Origin: Bacillus sp. NTK074B
GTDB taxonomy: Bacteria; Bacillota; Bacilli; Bacillales; Bacillaceae_B
Length of the DNA: 64,000 nucleotides
Direction: 5' to 3'
Assembly (NCBI RefSeq): GCF_017303375.1
Contig: NZ_JAFKOH010000006.1
Span: forward strand, 1-64,000
Both the position numbers and the translations under genes were made by a program. Every line of letters begins with the position of its first letter. The first letter of the stretch is position 1. The notes beneath the pieces are model-generated. The model made no database searches, had not been told where the DNA came from, and worked only from the letters and a program-made list of their open reading frames with translations. Positions 17,439 to 26,196 of this stretch are shown piece by piece.

Positions 17439-19187
17439 TTATTGGTCAAGTTGTTGTACTTGAAAGAGTTTGTAGTAGTGGCCTTCTCTTGCCATCAATT
17501 CTTCATGTGTTCCCATTTCGACGACTTCACCGTGCTCCATGTGTATGATCCTGTCCGCATGAGTGATGGTTGATAGACGATGGGCCACAATAAAGGTCGT
17601 TCGATCCTTTGCCAGGATTTCAAGGGATTCCTGGATGAGATGTTCACTTTCCAAATCAAGGGCAGATGTTGCTTCATCCAGGATAAGGATCGGTGGATTC
17701 TTAAGAAATACCCTTGCAATCGCAACCCTCTGTTTCTGGCCGCCTGATAACTTCACTCCACGTTCTCCCACGCGGGTGTCATACCCTTGAGGTAATTTCA
17801 TGATGAAGTCGTGGGCATTTGCCGCTTTCGCTGCTTCAATGACCTCCTCATCCGTCGCTTCGGGATTACCGAACTTAATATTCATTTTGACCGACTCACT
17901 GAAGAGTATATTATCTTGAAGAACCATACCGATATTGTCACGTAAAGATCGCACTTGAAATTTCCTGAGATCCGTTCCATCCAGAAGGATTTCACCTTCT
18001 GTCACATCATAGAAGCGCGGAATCAAACTGACGAAGGAAGATTTCCCTCCTCCGCTCATCCCGACCAGAGCGACGGTTTCACCCGTTCTGATATCCAGAT
18101 TGAGGTCTCGCAGTACTCTGTCTTCTTCTGATTCATATCGGAAGGAAACGTTTTTGAATTGAATATTTCCTCGGACATCATTACATGGAATAGCTCCTGG
18201 TTCATCATCGATATCATATTTCTCGTCCATGAATTCAAAAACGCGGTCCATGGAAGCAATGGATTGAGTCAGTGTTGTTGAAGAGTTCACCAGTCGTCTG
18301 AGTGGCCCGTACAGACGGTCGATATAGGCAATGAATGCTGCCATCGTACCAATCGTAAGATCTTTTTCAATTACCTGCAGACCAGCATATCCGATGATGA
18401 TCAAGGGTGAAATATCCGTGATGGTGTTGACTACCGCAAACGCCTTTGCATTCCAGCTTGTCTGCTTTAACGCTTTAGAAAGGAAATTATGATTCTGCTC
18501 CTGGAATTGCTTTTGTTCATAATCTTCCACAGCAAAGCTCTTAATGACAGCCATCCCCTGAACCCGTTCGTGCAGGTGGCTTTGCACCTCAGCAAGTGCC
18601 TGGGATCTATCCCTCGTCAAGCCCCTGAGCCTGCCGAAGAAATAACGGACAGAGAAAGCGTAAAATGGGAAAGCAATGAGAGACACCAGGGTCAGGGATA
18701 CATCCATTGTGAACATGATGGACAGTGCAATCACGATGGTGGCTGCATCGAGCCATAAATTCATCAGTCCGGTGATGACGAAATTCTTTGTTTGCTCTAC
18801 ATCATTGATGACCCTTGAAATGACTTCTCCTGCCCTTGTATTCGAATAATACTTAAAGCTGAGCCGCTGGATATGAGAGAATAAATAGTCCCTCAAGTCA
18901 TACAGGATCTTGTTTCCCGTCCATTGTGCAAAATACTGCCTGTAATATTCCACCGGAGGCCTGACGAGAAGGAACAGTACGAGCATGATCCCCATGATCA
19001 TGAGTAACTGACTTGTCTTCTCATCGGCCGATAACCCTTTGGCCCCCACTATATCATCGATGACATATTTGATTAAAACAGGGATCAGCAAAGGGATTGT
19101 GAATTTTATGATACCTATGATTAATGTACCTATGATTTGCCACTTATACGGTTTGACAAACTGAAGGTACCTTTTGATACTATCCAA
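17439..19187 (-). CDS. ygaD: ABC exporter with fused permease and ATPase (YgaD-like)
   Basis: A 582-residue type I ABC exporter half-transporter: six membrane segments in residues 1-320, then an ATPase domain with Walker [10 protein letters not shown], signature [15 protein letters not shown] and Walker [13 protein letters not shown], followed by the H-loop. The length and MsbA/LmrA-like layout fit a homodimeric lipid or drug exporter. The start is TTG at 19187, seven bases after AAAGGAG. B. subtilis ygaD lies in the same place, before ygaC and ygaB. Substrate unknown. It is flanked by a strong terminator on one side and the 19231 structure on the other. Confidence 0.9.
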   Translation of the reverse strand: MDSIKRYLQFVKPYKWQIIGTLIIGIIKFTIPLLIPVLIKYVIDDIVGAKGLSADEKTSQLLMIMGIMLVLFLLVRPPVEYYRQYFAQWTGNKILYDLRDYLFSHIQRLSFKYYSNTRAGEVISRVINDVEQTKNFVITGLMNLWLDAATIVIALSIMFTMDVSLTLVSLIAFPFYAFSVRYFFGRLRGLTRDRSQALAEVQSHLHERVQGMAVIKSFAVEDYEQKQFQEQNHNFLSKALKQTSWNAKAFAVVNTITDISPLIIIGYAGLQVIEKDLTIGTMAAFIAYIDRLYGPLRRLVNSSTTLTQSIASMDRVFEFMDEKYDIDDEPGAIPCNDVRGNIQFKNVSFRYESEEDRVLRDLNLDIRTGETVALVGMSGGGKSSFVSLIPRFYDVTEGEILLDGTDLRKFQVRSLRDNIGMVLQDNILFSESVKMNIKFGNPEATDEEVIEAAKAANAHDFIMKLPQGYDTRVGERGVKLSGGQKQRVAIARVFLKNPPILILDEATSALDLESEHLIQESLEILAKDRTTFIVAHRLSTITHADRIIHMEHGEVVEMGTHEELMAREGHYYKLFQVQQLDQ

Positions 19188-19230
19188 GCGATTACTCCTT
19201 TCTTAGTTGTATGTGTTTAGTTTGCCCAAT

Positions 19231-19322
19231 AAAAAGGGGTGACCCTTTACTGAAAGAAGCACTGCAGCTCCTCCTGATCGAATAATCGATCAGGAGAAGG
19301 TTGCTCCTTACCGGGTCAGCCC
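19231..19322 (-). terminator. Multi-branched structured terminator or RNA after ygaC
   Basis: On the minus strand, GGGCTGACCC (19322-19313) pairs with GGGTCACCCC (19245-19236), closing a domain that contains a perfect 11-bp hairpin (CTCCTGATCGA, loop TTAT, TCGATCAGGAG), and the closing stem is followed by TTTTTATT. This is larger than an ordinary terminator. It begins 31 bases after the ygaC stop. Confidence 0.6.
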
Positions 19323-19353
19323 TGCGACACCTATACAATTTTGTGAATCTCTG

Positions 19354-19884
19354 CTATCCCCTGTGCGTCAGATAACGCTCGTACCAAATGTCAATAAAGT
19401 CCGGGGCAAACGGCCCTTTCCTTTGTCTGATCCAACGGACAAGTTTATCAACATTCCGCTTCAGGATGTGATCGATCACATCAGGATAACCGTATAGTTT
19501 CCGATGAGCTTCATACTCATCTTCATCGAGCAGTGTATATGTCATATCCGGAAACACTTTGATATCCAAGTCGTAATCGATATACTTGATTGCCTCATGA
19601 TCATATACAAATGGTGAGCTTAAATTACAATAATAATAAATACCGTCCTCACGAATCATACAAATAATGTTAAACCATAGCTCAGAATGAAAATAGCAGA
19701 TGGCCGGTTCACGGGTCATCCACGTCCTTCCGTCTGACTCCGTCACCATCGTCCGGTCATTTCCACCGATGATCTGATTCGTCGTCCCTTTCAGGATCGT
19801 CGTCTCATTCCAAATGCGGTGAATATTTCCATCATGCTTGAAGCTATGTATTTGTACAGATTTTCCTTCAGTGGGAACCGCCAT
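19354..19884 (-). CDS. ygaC: YgaC, DUF402 nucleoside tri-/diphosphate phosphatase-like
   Basis: A 176-residue protein very similar to B. subtilis YgaC (segments [47 protein letters not shown]). It belongs to the DUF402 family, whose staphylococcal member hydrolyses nucleoside tri- and diphosphates using metal ions; acidic residues of the DYDLD and DEDEYE segments are the likely ligands. I start at 19884 behind AAGGGG; an upstream ATG is possible but poorer. It lies between ygaD and ygaB as in B. subtilis, apparently as its own transcript. Confidence 0.92.
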   Translation of the reverse strand: MAVPTEGKSVQIHSFKHDGNIHRIWNETTILKGTTNQIIGGNDRTMVTESDGRTWMTREPAICYFHSELWFNIICMIREDGIYYYCNLSSPFVYDHEAIKYIDYDLDIKVFPDMTYTLLDEDEYEAHRKLYGYPDVIDHILKRNVDKLVRWIRQRKGPFAPDFIDIWYERYLTHRG

Positions 19885-19966
19885 CGTATCCCCTTCTTTC
19901 ATGTCAAAATTACCTTTATATATACTTGTCTATTTTATCATTATAACGTTTCCTCAGAAAATTTAA

Positions 19967-20011
19967 AACAAAAGGGCTATTCTTAAAGAAAATATCCTTT
20001 AAGAATGGCCC
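19967..20011 (-). terminator. Rho-independent terminator after ygaB
   Basis: On the minus strand, GGGCCATTCTTAAAGG pairs with CTTTAAGAATAGCCC and is followed by TTTTGTTTT. It lies about 75 bases after the ygaB stop. Confidence 0.85.
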
Positions 20012-20088
20012 GGAATAGCTCCAAAATGGGGAGGTGATTATGGAAATATAAGAAATCTTCTGCCGAACAGCACGATGATTTCTGAAGA

Positions 20089-20352
20089 TTACGATGTAAC
20101 GCCGCTTTGTTCTTTTTGATAGGAGCGAATCACTTCATCGGTCTGCTCTTGAAAGGTTTTCTGTATTTCCCTGAGTTCCTTCTTTTTAGCATGGATTTCT
20201 TTTTGTATCGATTCAACCTTTGTCATCTCCTGAAGCGCAATCAATTCTTCCTCCAGTTCCTGACAACGTTCAATCTCGGACTGAAGATATAACAACTTAT
20301 CCATCGTCTCCAACTGCACGGTAACCAACTCATTAAAACGCTGCTGCATCAC
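20089..20352 (-). CDS. ygaB: YgaB-like coiled-coil protein
   Basis: An 87-residue, highly charged protein predicted to be one continuous coiled coil (MDKLLYLQSEIERC, then EIHAKKKELREIQK). Its size, composition and position between ygaC and sspE match YgaB of B. subtilis, a protein of unknown function. A GAGGAG site fits a GTG start at 20352 (nine bases) or the ATG right after it at 20349; the more upstream TTG at 20361 is too close to the site. No signal or membrane segment. Confidence 0.82.
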   Translation of the reverse strand: MMQQRFNELVTVQLETMDKLLYLQSEIERCQELEEELIALQEMTKVESIQKEIHAKKKELREIQKTFQEQTDEVIRSYQKEQSGVTS

Positions 20353-20502
20353 TTCAACCAACTCCTCTAAACAAGCTCTCCTAACACATTCTTCTTTATG
20401 TGCACAAACCCTTTGACTTTTTCTGTCATAATCGTGAAAGTTTTGTCGATGTGAACGGCAAAAGCCGGGGCGCCAGTTTAGTTATTCCAATATATGTTAA
20501 TG

Positions 20503-20572
20503 GACGCAATTCACGACCAGAATAACGCAACAAAAATGAAAACGACGCAATCATCAATCATAATGACGCAAT
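20503..20572. repeat. Periodic GACGCAAT array in the ygaB-sspE gap
   Basis: Four copies of GACGCAAT or AACGCAAC start at 20503, 20524, 20544 and 20565, giving a spacing of 21, 20 and 21 bases, two DNA helix turns. The bases between copies are unrelated. This is the only regular structure in the 300-bp gap between 20365 and 20670. It could be a protein-binding array, but no factor can be named. Confidence 0.55.
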
Positions 20573-20672
20573 CCCCCACTTTAGGATATCTTCAAAAGGG
20601 GCATTTCACTGACAAGAAGGTACTTATAATCCATTGAATATGCTTTAAAGCCCGTGAATGAAACAAAAATGA

Positions 20673-20700
20673 AAAAGCACCCAACTGAATGGGTGCTTTT
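20673..20700 (-). terminator. Rho-independent terminator after sspE
   Basis: AAAAGCACCCA pairs with TGGGTGCTTTT around a six-base loop, and on the minus strand it is followed by a T-rich stretch. It lies 18 bases after the sspE stop. Confidence 0.88.
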
Positions 20701-20718
20701 TCCATCAAAACAATGAAA

Positions 20719-20925
20719 TTATTGTTGTTGACCGTATTTACCAGAAGCTTTCGCTTTGTTAGCTTCTGCTTGTTGGTTTTGTTGCTTCACGTGTTGAGCA
20801 GCAGTTGTTTCTGAAGCGAACTCAGTACCGTATTGTTGTTGCTGAGCTTGTCCAGCTTGAGCGTTTTGTTGTTTCACGTGTTGAACGCTTGTACCAGATT
20901 GAGTTTTGTTTGGTTGTTTTGCCAT
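20719..20925 (-). CDS. sspE: Gamma-type small acid-soluble spore protein SspE
   Basis: A 68-residue gamma-type SASP, degraded during germination as an amino acid source. It is rich in Gln, Ala and Asn and contains the internal repeat QHVKQQN twice, with the germination-protease type site TEFASET between the repeats. The ATG at 20925 follows GGAGGTG. A sigma-G promoter is visible at 20947-20976, consistent with forespore expression, and a terminator follows at once. In B. subtilis sspE likewise lies beside ygaB and fabL. Confidence 0.96.
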   Translation of the reverse strand: MAKQPNKTQSGTSVQHVKQQNAQAGQAQQQQYGTEFASETTAAQHVKQQNQQAEANKAKASGKYGQQQ

Positions 20926-20946
20926 TGTAATCACCTCCACGCTTAT

Positions 20947-20976
20947 TAAGATAACCAAGCGTGGATTTCACTATTC
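20947..20976 (-). promoter_or_regulatory. sigma-G type promoter of sspE
   Basis: On the minus strand there is GAATA (20976-20972), an 18-base spacer and TATCTTA (20953-20947), matching GHATR and six of seven positions of CATNHTA. The start point would fall about 15 bases before the sspE ATG. A perfect 8-bp inverted repeat (20937-20944 with 20957-20964) spans this -10 region. Confidence 0.65.
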
Positions 20977-21001
20977 CATTAATTTCAGGAAAAACATTCC
21001 A

Positions 21002-21751
<750 letters not shown>

Positions 21752-21850
21752 TCATCCTTTCAAATTTCATTTTCCAATTGGTCCAGGGCATAAAGAGGCT
21801 CTGAACATGCAAACTAATAAGAACATATCAGTTAATTGGAGGAATGAGTT

Positions 21851-22075
21851 ATGTATGTAGGCAGAGATATGACAGAGCTTTCAATGATTTCAAAAGACGA
21901 ATGGAAGAAAAGCGAACTTGCTTTCTTTCACCACTCACTACAACAAATAGTACCTTATTTGAATGCAGAAGGACAATCGATTCACCGGGAAATTGTCGAA
22001 GAAATTGAAAACCGTGGAGGATTGAAGCGTGGCGAAGCCGATTACACCCATGGGACGAAGATCAGTTACGACTAA
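21851..22075 (+). CDS. YfhS-like small protein
   Basis: A 74-residue soluble protein starting MYVGRDMTEL, with an AEGQSIHREIVEEIENRGG helix and an acidic-aromatic end. A TGGAGG site lies at the right distance before the ATG. In B. subtilis a small gene, yfhS, occupies the same place between mutY and fabL; I assign it mainly from position and size. No known motif; function unknown. It is divergent from fabL and converges with mutY. Confidence 0.75.
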   Translation: MYVGRDMTELSMISKDEWKKSELAFFHHSLQQIVPYLNAEGQSIHREIVEEIENRGGLKRGEADYTHGTKISYD

Positions 22076-22087
22076 AGTTGAAATGAC

Positions 22088-22118
22088 GACAGGAGCAGCG
22101 GGACCCGCTGCTCCTGTC
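22088..22118. terminator. Hairpin between yfhS-like gene and mutY
   Basis: GACAGGAGCAGCGGG pairs perfectly with CCCGCTGCTCCTGTC around one base. There is no T tract on either strand, so it is a strong transcription roadblock or mRNA end structure rather than a standard terminator. Its end touches the mutY stop codon. Confidence 0.6.
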
Positions 22119-23224
22119 TAGTTCTGTAAAATCCCTTCTCCGGTTTCATTCCAAATTTTCTGATGTGAAACCGGAAAGGCATACTTCTCCATCTCATCTG
22201 GTGTAACAGCCACTAGGCCACTGCCCTGGAGAGTGTTGCTGTCAATCGATCCGGCATATACTTCAATATCCCATACGATGTGAGAGAATATGTGCTGAAT
22301 CTTTGTGACAACCCCCGGCTTTAACGAACAATCCACTTTATACCTTTCTTCCATAAGATCAAGCAATTGCTTCCGACCACTGCCTGAATTTCCAATCTCA
22401 AAATTAGGGAATTCCCATAAGTTAGCGAGCAATCCTTTTCCAGGGCGTTTGTGAATCACGACTCTTTCATCTTCAGTAAAAAGCACGGCTGCAGCCATGT
22501 TAAGCTTTCGGGCTGATTTTTTCTTCGATTTGATGGGGAGTTCGGTTTGCACCCCTTCTTCAAAAGCCTGACAGTGTTCCCGTACAGGACAGAGGAGACA
22601 TGAGGGTGATGTTGGGGTACAAATCAAAGCCCCCAGTTCCATTAAAGCCTGATTGAAATAAGATGGATTTTCATGAGAAATCAGGTTCCTTACAGCTTCT
22701 TCAAACACCTTTCTGGATGAGGGCTTGGCAATATCAAGCCATATGGAGAGGATCCGTGAAAAAACCCGCATTACATTTCCATCTACAGCAGGTTCGGGTT
22801 TACTGTAGGCGATGCTAAGAATAGCCCCCGCTGTGTAGGGCCCCACCCCTTTTAAAGAAGTAATTTCTTTTGGGGTATCTGGCACGATTCCTTCATACTT
22901 TTCATTCACTTCTTTAACCGCAGTCTGCAAATTCCTAACTCTTGAGTAATAACCAAGGCCTTCCCATGCTTTCAGGACGTCCTCTTCATCCGCAAAGGCA
23001 AGAGCATCTATTGTGGGAAACTTTTCAATGAATCGGTTAAAATAAGGTATGACCGTATCCACCCTTGTTTGTTGAAGCATGATTTCAGATACCCACACTT
23101 TATAGGGGTCCTGATCCTTCCTCCACGGAAGATCGCGTTGTTCTCTTGAAAACCAGGTGATGAGATCTGTTTGAAATTCCTCACGATTGATGGTCTGTAA
23201 ATGTTTCAATGAATCTTCTATCAA
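22118..23224 (-). CDS. mutY: A/G-specific adenine DNA glycosylase MutY
   Basis: A 368-residue base-excision repair enzyme that removes adenine paired with 8-oxoguanine. The HhH-GPD domain covers about residues 20-200, with the catalytic E47 (in [12 protein letters not shown]), hairpin [11 protein letters not shown] and D148 (in VDGN). The 4Fe-4S cluster cysteines are C202, C209, C212 and C218. The C-terminal 130 residues are the Nudix-like domain that reads 8-oxoguanine. The start is TTG at 23224, seven bases after GGAGG. It corresponds to yfhQ of B. subtilis. Confidence 0.95.
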   Translation of the reverse strand: MIEDSLKHLQTINREEFQTDLITWFSREQRDLPWRKDQDPYKVWVSEIMLQQTRVDTVIPYFNRFIEKFPTIDALAFADEEDVLKAWEGLGYYSRVRNLQTAVKEVNEKYEGIVPDTPKEITSLKGVGPYTAGAILSIAYSKPEPAVDGNVMRVFSRILSIWLDIAKPSSRKVFEEAVRNLISHENPSYFNQALMELGALICTPTSPSCLLCPVREHCQAFEEGVQTELPIKSKKKSARKLNMAAAVLFTEDERVVIHKRPGKGLLANLWEFPNFEIGNSGSGRKQLLDLMEERYKVDCSLKPGVVTKIQHIFSHIVWDIEVYAGSIDSNTLQGSGLVAVTPDEMEKYAFPVSHQKIWNETGEGILQN

Positions 23225-23273
23225 TTTTGTACCTCCAGGATGTTAAATGTTACATTGATTAGGGAATAAATAA

Positions 23274-23582
23274 TTAATGCTCTGTTTTTAAACAGACAAG
23301 GTTAATTTCTTTTACACCACCACAAATACATTCGTCCAGTAATCCAAATAATAAATGACGACGGGATTTTCGTAAACGTTTTAACACATGAAAATGAGAT
23401 TCGGTCGGGACAACGAAGGTTTCGATATAGCGGTTGGAAGCGTCTTCAGCCTTCTCCCAACTGATATCAAAAGCATCATATTGTGGTAATGTCTCTGCGA
23501 TGCTGGTCATAATTTGCTTATACCGAGGCTTTAAATGCTGTTTTATTTCATATTCCAAGTAAATGTGTAAGGTGTTCTTCAT
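23274..23582 (-). CDS. Hypothetical protein, 102 aa, upstream of mutY
   Basis: I do not recognise this protein. It is soluble and mixed in charge, with a hydrophobic-basic centre (VLKRLRKSRRHLLFGLLDE) and three cysteines near the C-terminus (CICGG, VCLK). A strong AAAGGAG site precedes the ATG. It lies 49 bases upstream of mutY on the same strand, and is divergent from yfhP, so it could be co-transcribed with mutY. No signal peptide or membrane segment. Confidence 0.7.
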   Translation of the reverse strand: MKNTLHIYLEYEIKQHLKPRYKQIMTSIAETLPQYDAFDISWEKAEDASNRYIETFVVPTESHFHVLKRLRKSRRHLLFGLLDECICGGVKEINLVCLKTEH

Positions 23583-23668
23583 TGAAATAATCTCCTTTTA
23601 ACCATATCATGTTCACCATGATACGTCATAAACAAATCTTAGAAATGCGAGCCAAGGGAGGACTTTTT

Positions 23669-24655
23669 TTGGATACAGGCACTCATATCGTCATGGGCTT
23701 CGCTCTCGGGGGATTGGCAACACTGGATCCCGTTGTTGCCGAGAGCGCCGCTACTTCTCAAAGCGTATTGATTGCAGCAGTCATCGGCTCTCAAATACCC
23801 GATATTGATACCATCTTGAAACTTCGCAATAATGCGGTTTATATTCGTCACCACCGCGGGATCACACATAGTATACCGGCGGTTATTCTCTGGCCGCTGC
23901 TGATTGTCGCCTGTCTTTATCCTTTTATTCCTGGTGCAGATTTGCTTCACTTATGGATTTGGACATTTGTAGCCGTATTCCTCCATGTATTTGTCGACAT
24001 TTTCAACGCATATGGGACACAGGCCATCAGGCCGATCTCGTCGAAATGGGTCGCTTTAGGGGTCATCAACACGTTTGACCCGATTATTTTCGGGATTCAT
24101 ATTGTCGGTTTAATCCTATGGGGAGTCGGACTACCTCCTGGAATAACCTTTTTGATCATGTACATTGTGATTTTCGCCTATTATGTGTTGAGATTTCAGG
24201 TTCAAAAGGCCGTAAAAAATGCCGTGAAACGCAGGGTTCCCGAAGCAGAGAAAATCATCGTTTCACCGACGATCCGGTTTTTCCAATGGCGTCTGGCCGT
24301 TGTCACAAGCGACCATTACTACGTAGCCAGGGCCTATAGAAGGTCGATCACGATTTTTGATAAATTTGAACGGGTGCCGATCCCAAAAAACCCAATCATC
24401 GATGCCGCCAGGAAAGATAAAAATCTGGCAGCATTCCTTTCCTTTTCCCCGGTTTACCGTTGGGAATTGGATGAGTACGATGACCATTATGAAGTCCGTT
24501 TTATCGACCTCCGGTATCGAAATAATGGCCATTACCCATTCGTTGCCCTTGTGCAGCTCGACAAAAACCTGAACATCGTCAGCTCCTACACAGGGTGGGT
24601 TTTCAGCGAAGAAAAACTCCGTTCAAAAGTGGACATCGACATTTTAATTGATTAA
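23669..24655 (+). CDS. yfhP: YfhP, YdjM-type membrane metal-dependent hydrolase
   Basis: A 328-residue membrane protein of the DUF457/YdjM family. The N-terminal half holds about five membrane segments and the family motif HHRGITHSIP with putative metal-binding histidines; the C-terminal 150 residues are cytoplasmic. It starts at TTG (23669), seven bases after GGGAGG, giving the family N-terminus xDTGTHIVMG; a more upstream ATG exists at 23609 but has no site. B. subtilis yfhP lies beside mutY too. Hydrolase activity is assumed from the family name, not shown. Confidence 0.88.
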   Translation: MDTGTHIVMGFALGGLATLDPVVAESAATSQSVLIAAVIGSQIPDIDTILKLRNNAVYIRHHRGITHSIPAVILWPLLIVACLYPFIPGADLLHLWIWTFVAVFLHVFVDIFNAYGTQAIRPISSKWVALGVINTFDPIIFGIHIVGLILWGVGLPPGITFLIMYIVIFAYYVLRFQVQKAVKNAVKRRVPEAEKIIVSPTIRFFQWRLAVVTSDHYYVARAYRRSITIFDKFERVPIPKNPIIDAARKDKNLAAFLSFSPVYRWELDEYDDHYEVRFIDLRYRNNGHYPFVALVQLDKNLNIVSSYTGWVFSEEKLRSKVDIDILID

Positions 24656-24661
24656 AACAGT

Positions 24662-24692
24662 GAGGGACGGACCTTTAAAAGGTCCGTCCCTC
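24662..24692. repeat. GAGGGACGGACCT palindrome (terminator of yfhP and yfhJ)
   Basis: GAGGGACGGACCT and AGGTCCGTCCCTC form a perfect 13-bp stem around five bases, between the convergent yfhP and yfhJ genes. It is one of four loci in the window with the same arms; here the arms sit next to each other and can act as a terminator. Confidence 0.8.
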
Positions 24693-24698
24693 ATCACG

Positions 24699-24974
24699 TT
24701 AATGTATTAAGCCATCATCTTCTTTATCGTCGATCAGGTGCTTGTATTTAGGGTTTTGGGCAGCAAACTCATGGATTTGTTCACCGTATGTGTTGACCCA
24801 TTGGCGAACGACTTTCTCCGTCACTGCTTTTCCCTTATAATCGTAACCTGCTTTGGCGTATGTCGCTTCGAAATCCTCCCAGACAAGTTCAATCCATGTT
24901 CTCGCTTTCTCATAGGAAAGTTTATTATTTTTCTCAATCAACAATTGTGTTAATTCGTGGAATGTTGACTCCAT
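24699..24974 (-). CDS. yfhJ: YfhJ (WVELL family) small protein
   Basis: A 91-residue soluble protein with the family segment KARTWIELVWEDFEATYAKAG, matching the WVELL protein family named for that helix in B. subtilis YfhJ. Its position between yfhP and sspK is also the same. An AGGAGG site precedes the ATG. Function unknown; the neighbourhood suggests a sporulation-linked role, which is inference only. Confidence 0.88.
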   Translation of the reverse strand: MESTFHELTQLLIEKNNKLSYEKARTWIELVWEDFEATYAKAGYDYKGKAVTEKVVRQWVNTYGEQIHEFAAQNPKYKHLIDDKEDDGLIH

Positions 24975-25036
24975 TTTGTCTCCTCCTTTTCCAAATATTT
25001 AGTTCGTGCTTTTATGATAATGTCGACCATTTCACC

Positions 25037-25043
25037 CATACTA
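25037..25043 (+). promoter_or_regulatory. Possible sigma-G/sigma-F -10 element for sspK
   Basis: CATACTA is a perfect forespore sigma -10 box, 83 bases upstream of the sspK ATG. The -35 at the expected distance is poor (TGATAA region), so the call is weak. Confidence 0.4.
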
Positions 25044-25125
25044 AAGATACGTGGTTAAGCTTAGTTGTGAATCTTTGCTTCTTCACGGTATGAGTCAGTA
25101 AATTTCACCTTTTAGGAGGCACATT

Positions 25126-25290
25126 ATGCGAAATAAATCGACAGGGTTCCCCAATATGAACAATAATAAATTCGAAGGTGAACCGAGAGCAAAAGCGGAA
25201 TATGCATCTAAAAGGGCTAATGGCACCATCAATACCCATCCTCAAGAACGCATGAAATCTTCTGGACAGCGAGATCACGACTCACTTTAA
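25126..25290 (+). CDS. sspK: Small acid-soluble spore protein SspK
   Basis: A 54-residue minor SASP, too short for most gene finders. It reads [20 protein letters not shown], then [20 protein letters not shown] and ERMKSSGQ, which follows B. subtilis SspK almost residue for residue in the GEPRAK, YASKRA and HPQERM blocks. AGGAGG lies eight bases before the ATG. Expected to be made in the forespore and packed in the spore core. Position next to yfhJ and yfhH is conserved. Confidence 0.92.
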   Translation: MRNKSTGFPNMNNNKFEGEPRAKAEYASKRANGTINTHPQERMKSSGQRDHDSL

Positions 25291-25321
25291 TACAGTGAAA
25301 TTTGATTAGGGGGTAGTCACG

Positions 25322-25480
25322 ATGGCAAACATGAAAAACAACTTTTACCGAAACAAGTACAGCAGTCCATTTAACAAGGCATTCTACAATCCGAAGCATG
25401 CCCATTCCCAGGCAAATGGACAGACGACACAGACTCAAGACTTAATCATTCTGGAAAACCAGACACGTAAGCGTTCCTAG
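25322..25480 (+). CDS. YpzG-like small protein, 52 aa
   Basis: A 52-residue basic, Asn/Gln-rich protein that starts MANMKNNFYRNKYSSPFNKA and continues with FYNPKHAHSQANGQTTQTQ and ends in IILENQTRKRS. The PKHAHSQVNGxTQ type core resembles the YpzG family of Bacillus small proteins. AGGGGG is eight bases upstream of the ATG. It follows sspK by 31 bases on the same strand and is closed by a terminator, so the two probably form a spore-phase unit. Family assignment is from memory of the motif. Confidence 0.72.
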   Translation: MANMKNNFYRNKYSSPFNKAFYNPKHAHSQANGQTTQTQDLIILENQTRKRS

Positions 25481-25486
25481 ATCTTC

Positions 25487-25526
25487 AGAGGTCCGTCCCT
25501 AATGACGGACCTCTTCTTTATTTCTT
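25487..25526 (+). terminator. Terminator after the YpzG-like gene
   Basis: AGAGGTCCGTC pairs with GACGGACCTCT around six bases and is followed by TCTTTATTTCTTTTC. The arms belong to the GAGGGACGGACCT family. The T tract overlaps the 3' end of yfhH. Confidence 0.85.
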
Positions 25527-25844
25527 TTCTGCTGCTAAAAGGGAAATGGGTAAAGCTTCTTCTTTGCCGTCTCCACCCAGTCTGTAACCCCAGGCGAATA
25601 CTCCATTCAAGTAGTCAATCTTAAAATAAGTGCCGGGATCGCCTTCAATTCCATAAATCCCGCCAGGCTTATAAGCATCAGGATTCATCAAATAAGCCTG
25701 AGCCATAAGGGCTTTTCGCTCCAGTACGGCAAACTCATTCACAATCCCCAACTGCTCAGCCTTTCTGGCCTTCTCTTTCAACGAAGCAATCTCCTGCCTC
25801 AACTCATGCTCCGTCATCTCACTATATCTTCTCTCTTGTTCCAT
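25518..25844 (-). CDS. yfhH: YfhH, DUF1811 protein
   Basis: A 108-residue soluble protein: an N-terminal helix pair (EHELRQEIASLKEKARKAEQLG) followed by a small beta-rich domain (GTYFKIDYLNGVFAWGYRLGG). It matches YfhH/DUF1811 by length and by the PGGIYGIEGDPG segment, and lies in the same place as in B. subtilis. The ATG at 25844 is six bases after GAGGTG; an ATG two codons earlier is too close. Function unknown. It converges with the sspK unit. Confidence 0.87.
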   Translation of the reverse strand: MEQERRYSEMTEHELRQEIASLKEKARKAEQLGIVNEFAVLERKALMAQAYLMNPDAYKPGGIYGIEGDPGTYFKIDYLNGVFAWGYRLGGDGKEEALPISLLAAEKK

Positions 25845-25890
25845 TCTCATCACCTCTACTAATAGTAGTATAGATAAAATGATACAATAA

Positions 25891-26180
25891 GAAAAGCGCA
25901 AGCGGCTGGTCAGACCCGACAAGCATAAGACGGGATGGCTGAAAAGGCGCTCTTTGCCTTTTTGGCCATTACGGCTTATGACCTCGAGGGGCTAGCCCCG
26001 GAGCTGGACAATAAGAAAAGCGGAGGGGCTTTGCCCAGAGGCGACAAGCATAAGGCGAGTAAACTGGAAAGGCGCTCTTTGCCTTTTTGGTTTACTTGAC
26101 TTATGACCTCGAGCCTCTAAGCCCCGGAGCTGGACAATAAGAAAAGCGGAGGGGCTTTGCCCAGAGGCGACAAGCATAAG
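25891..26180. repeat. Tandem interspersed repeat with covarying hairpins (2.3 units)
   Basis: Units begin with GAAAAGCG at 25891, 26014 and 26141 (123 and 127 bases apart; the third is cut off). Each unit reads GAAAAGCGxAGxGGCT, a GACAAGCATAAG block, a hairpin, TATGACCTCGAG, a CCCCGGAGCTGGACAATAA end. The hairpins share the loop GCGCTCTTTGC but have different, still complementary arms (GATGGC with GCCAT; GAGTAAAC with GTTTACTT). The third, partial unit runs to just before the next gene. No plausible protein is encoded. Confidence 0.82.
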
Positions 26181-26196
26181 AAAGGATGAATTCAAC

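Noticed and set aside
20937-20964. 8-bp perfect stem upstream of the sspE ribosome binding site, read as an mRNA hairpin
   Set aside because: The sigma-G promoter places transcription start near 20940, so the distal arm would not be transcribed; the repeat is at the DNA level or chance.
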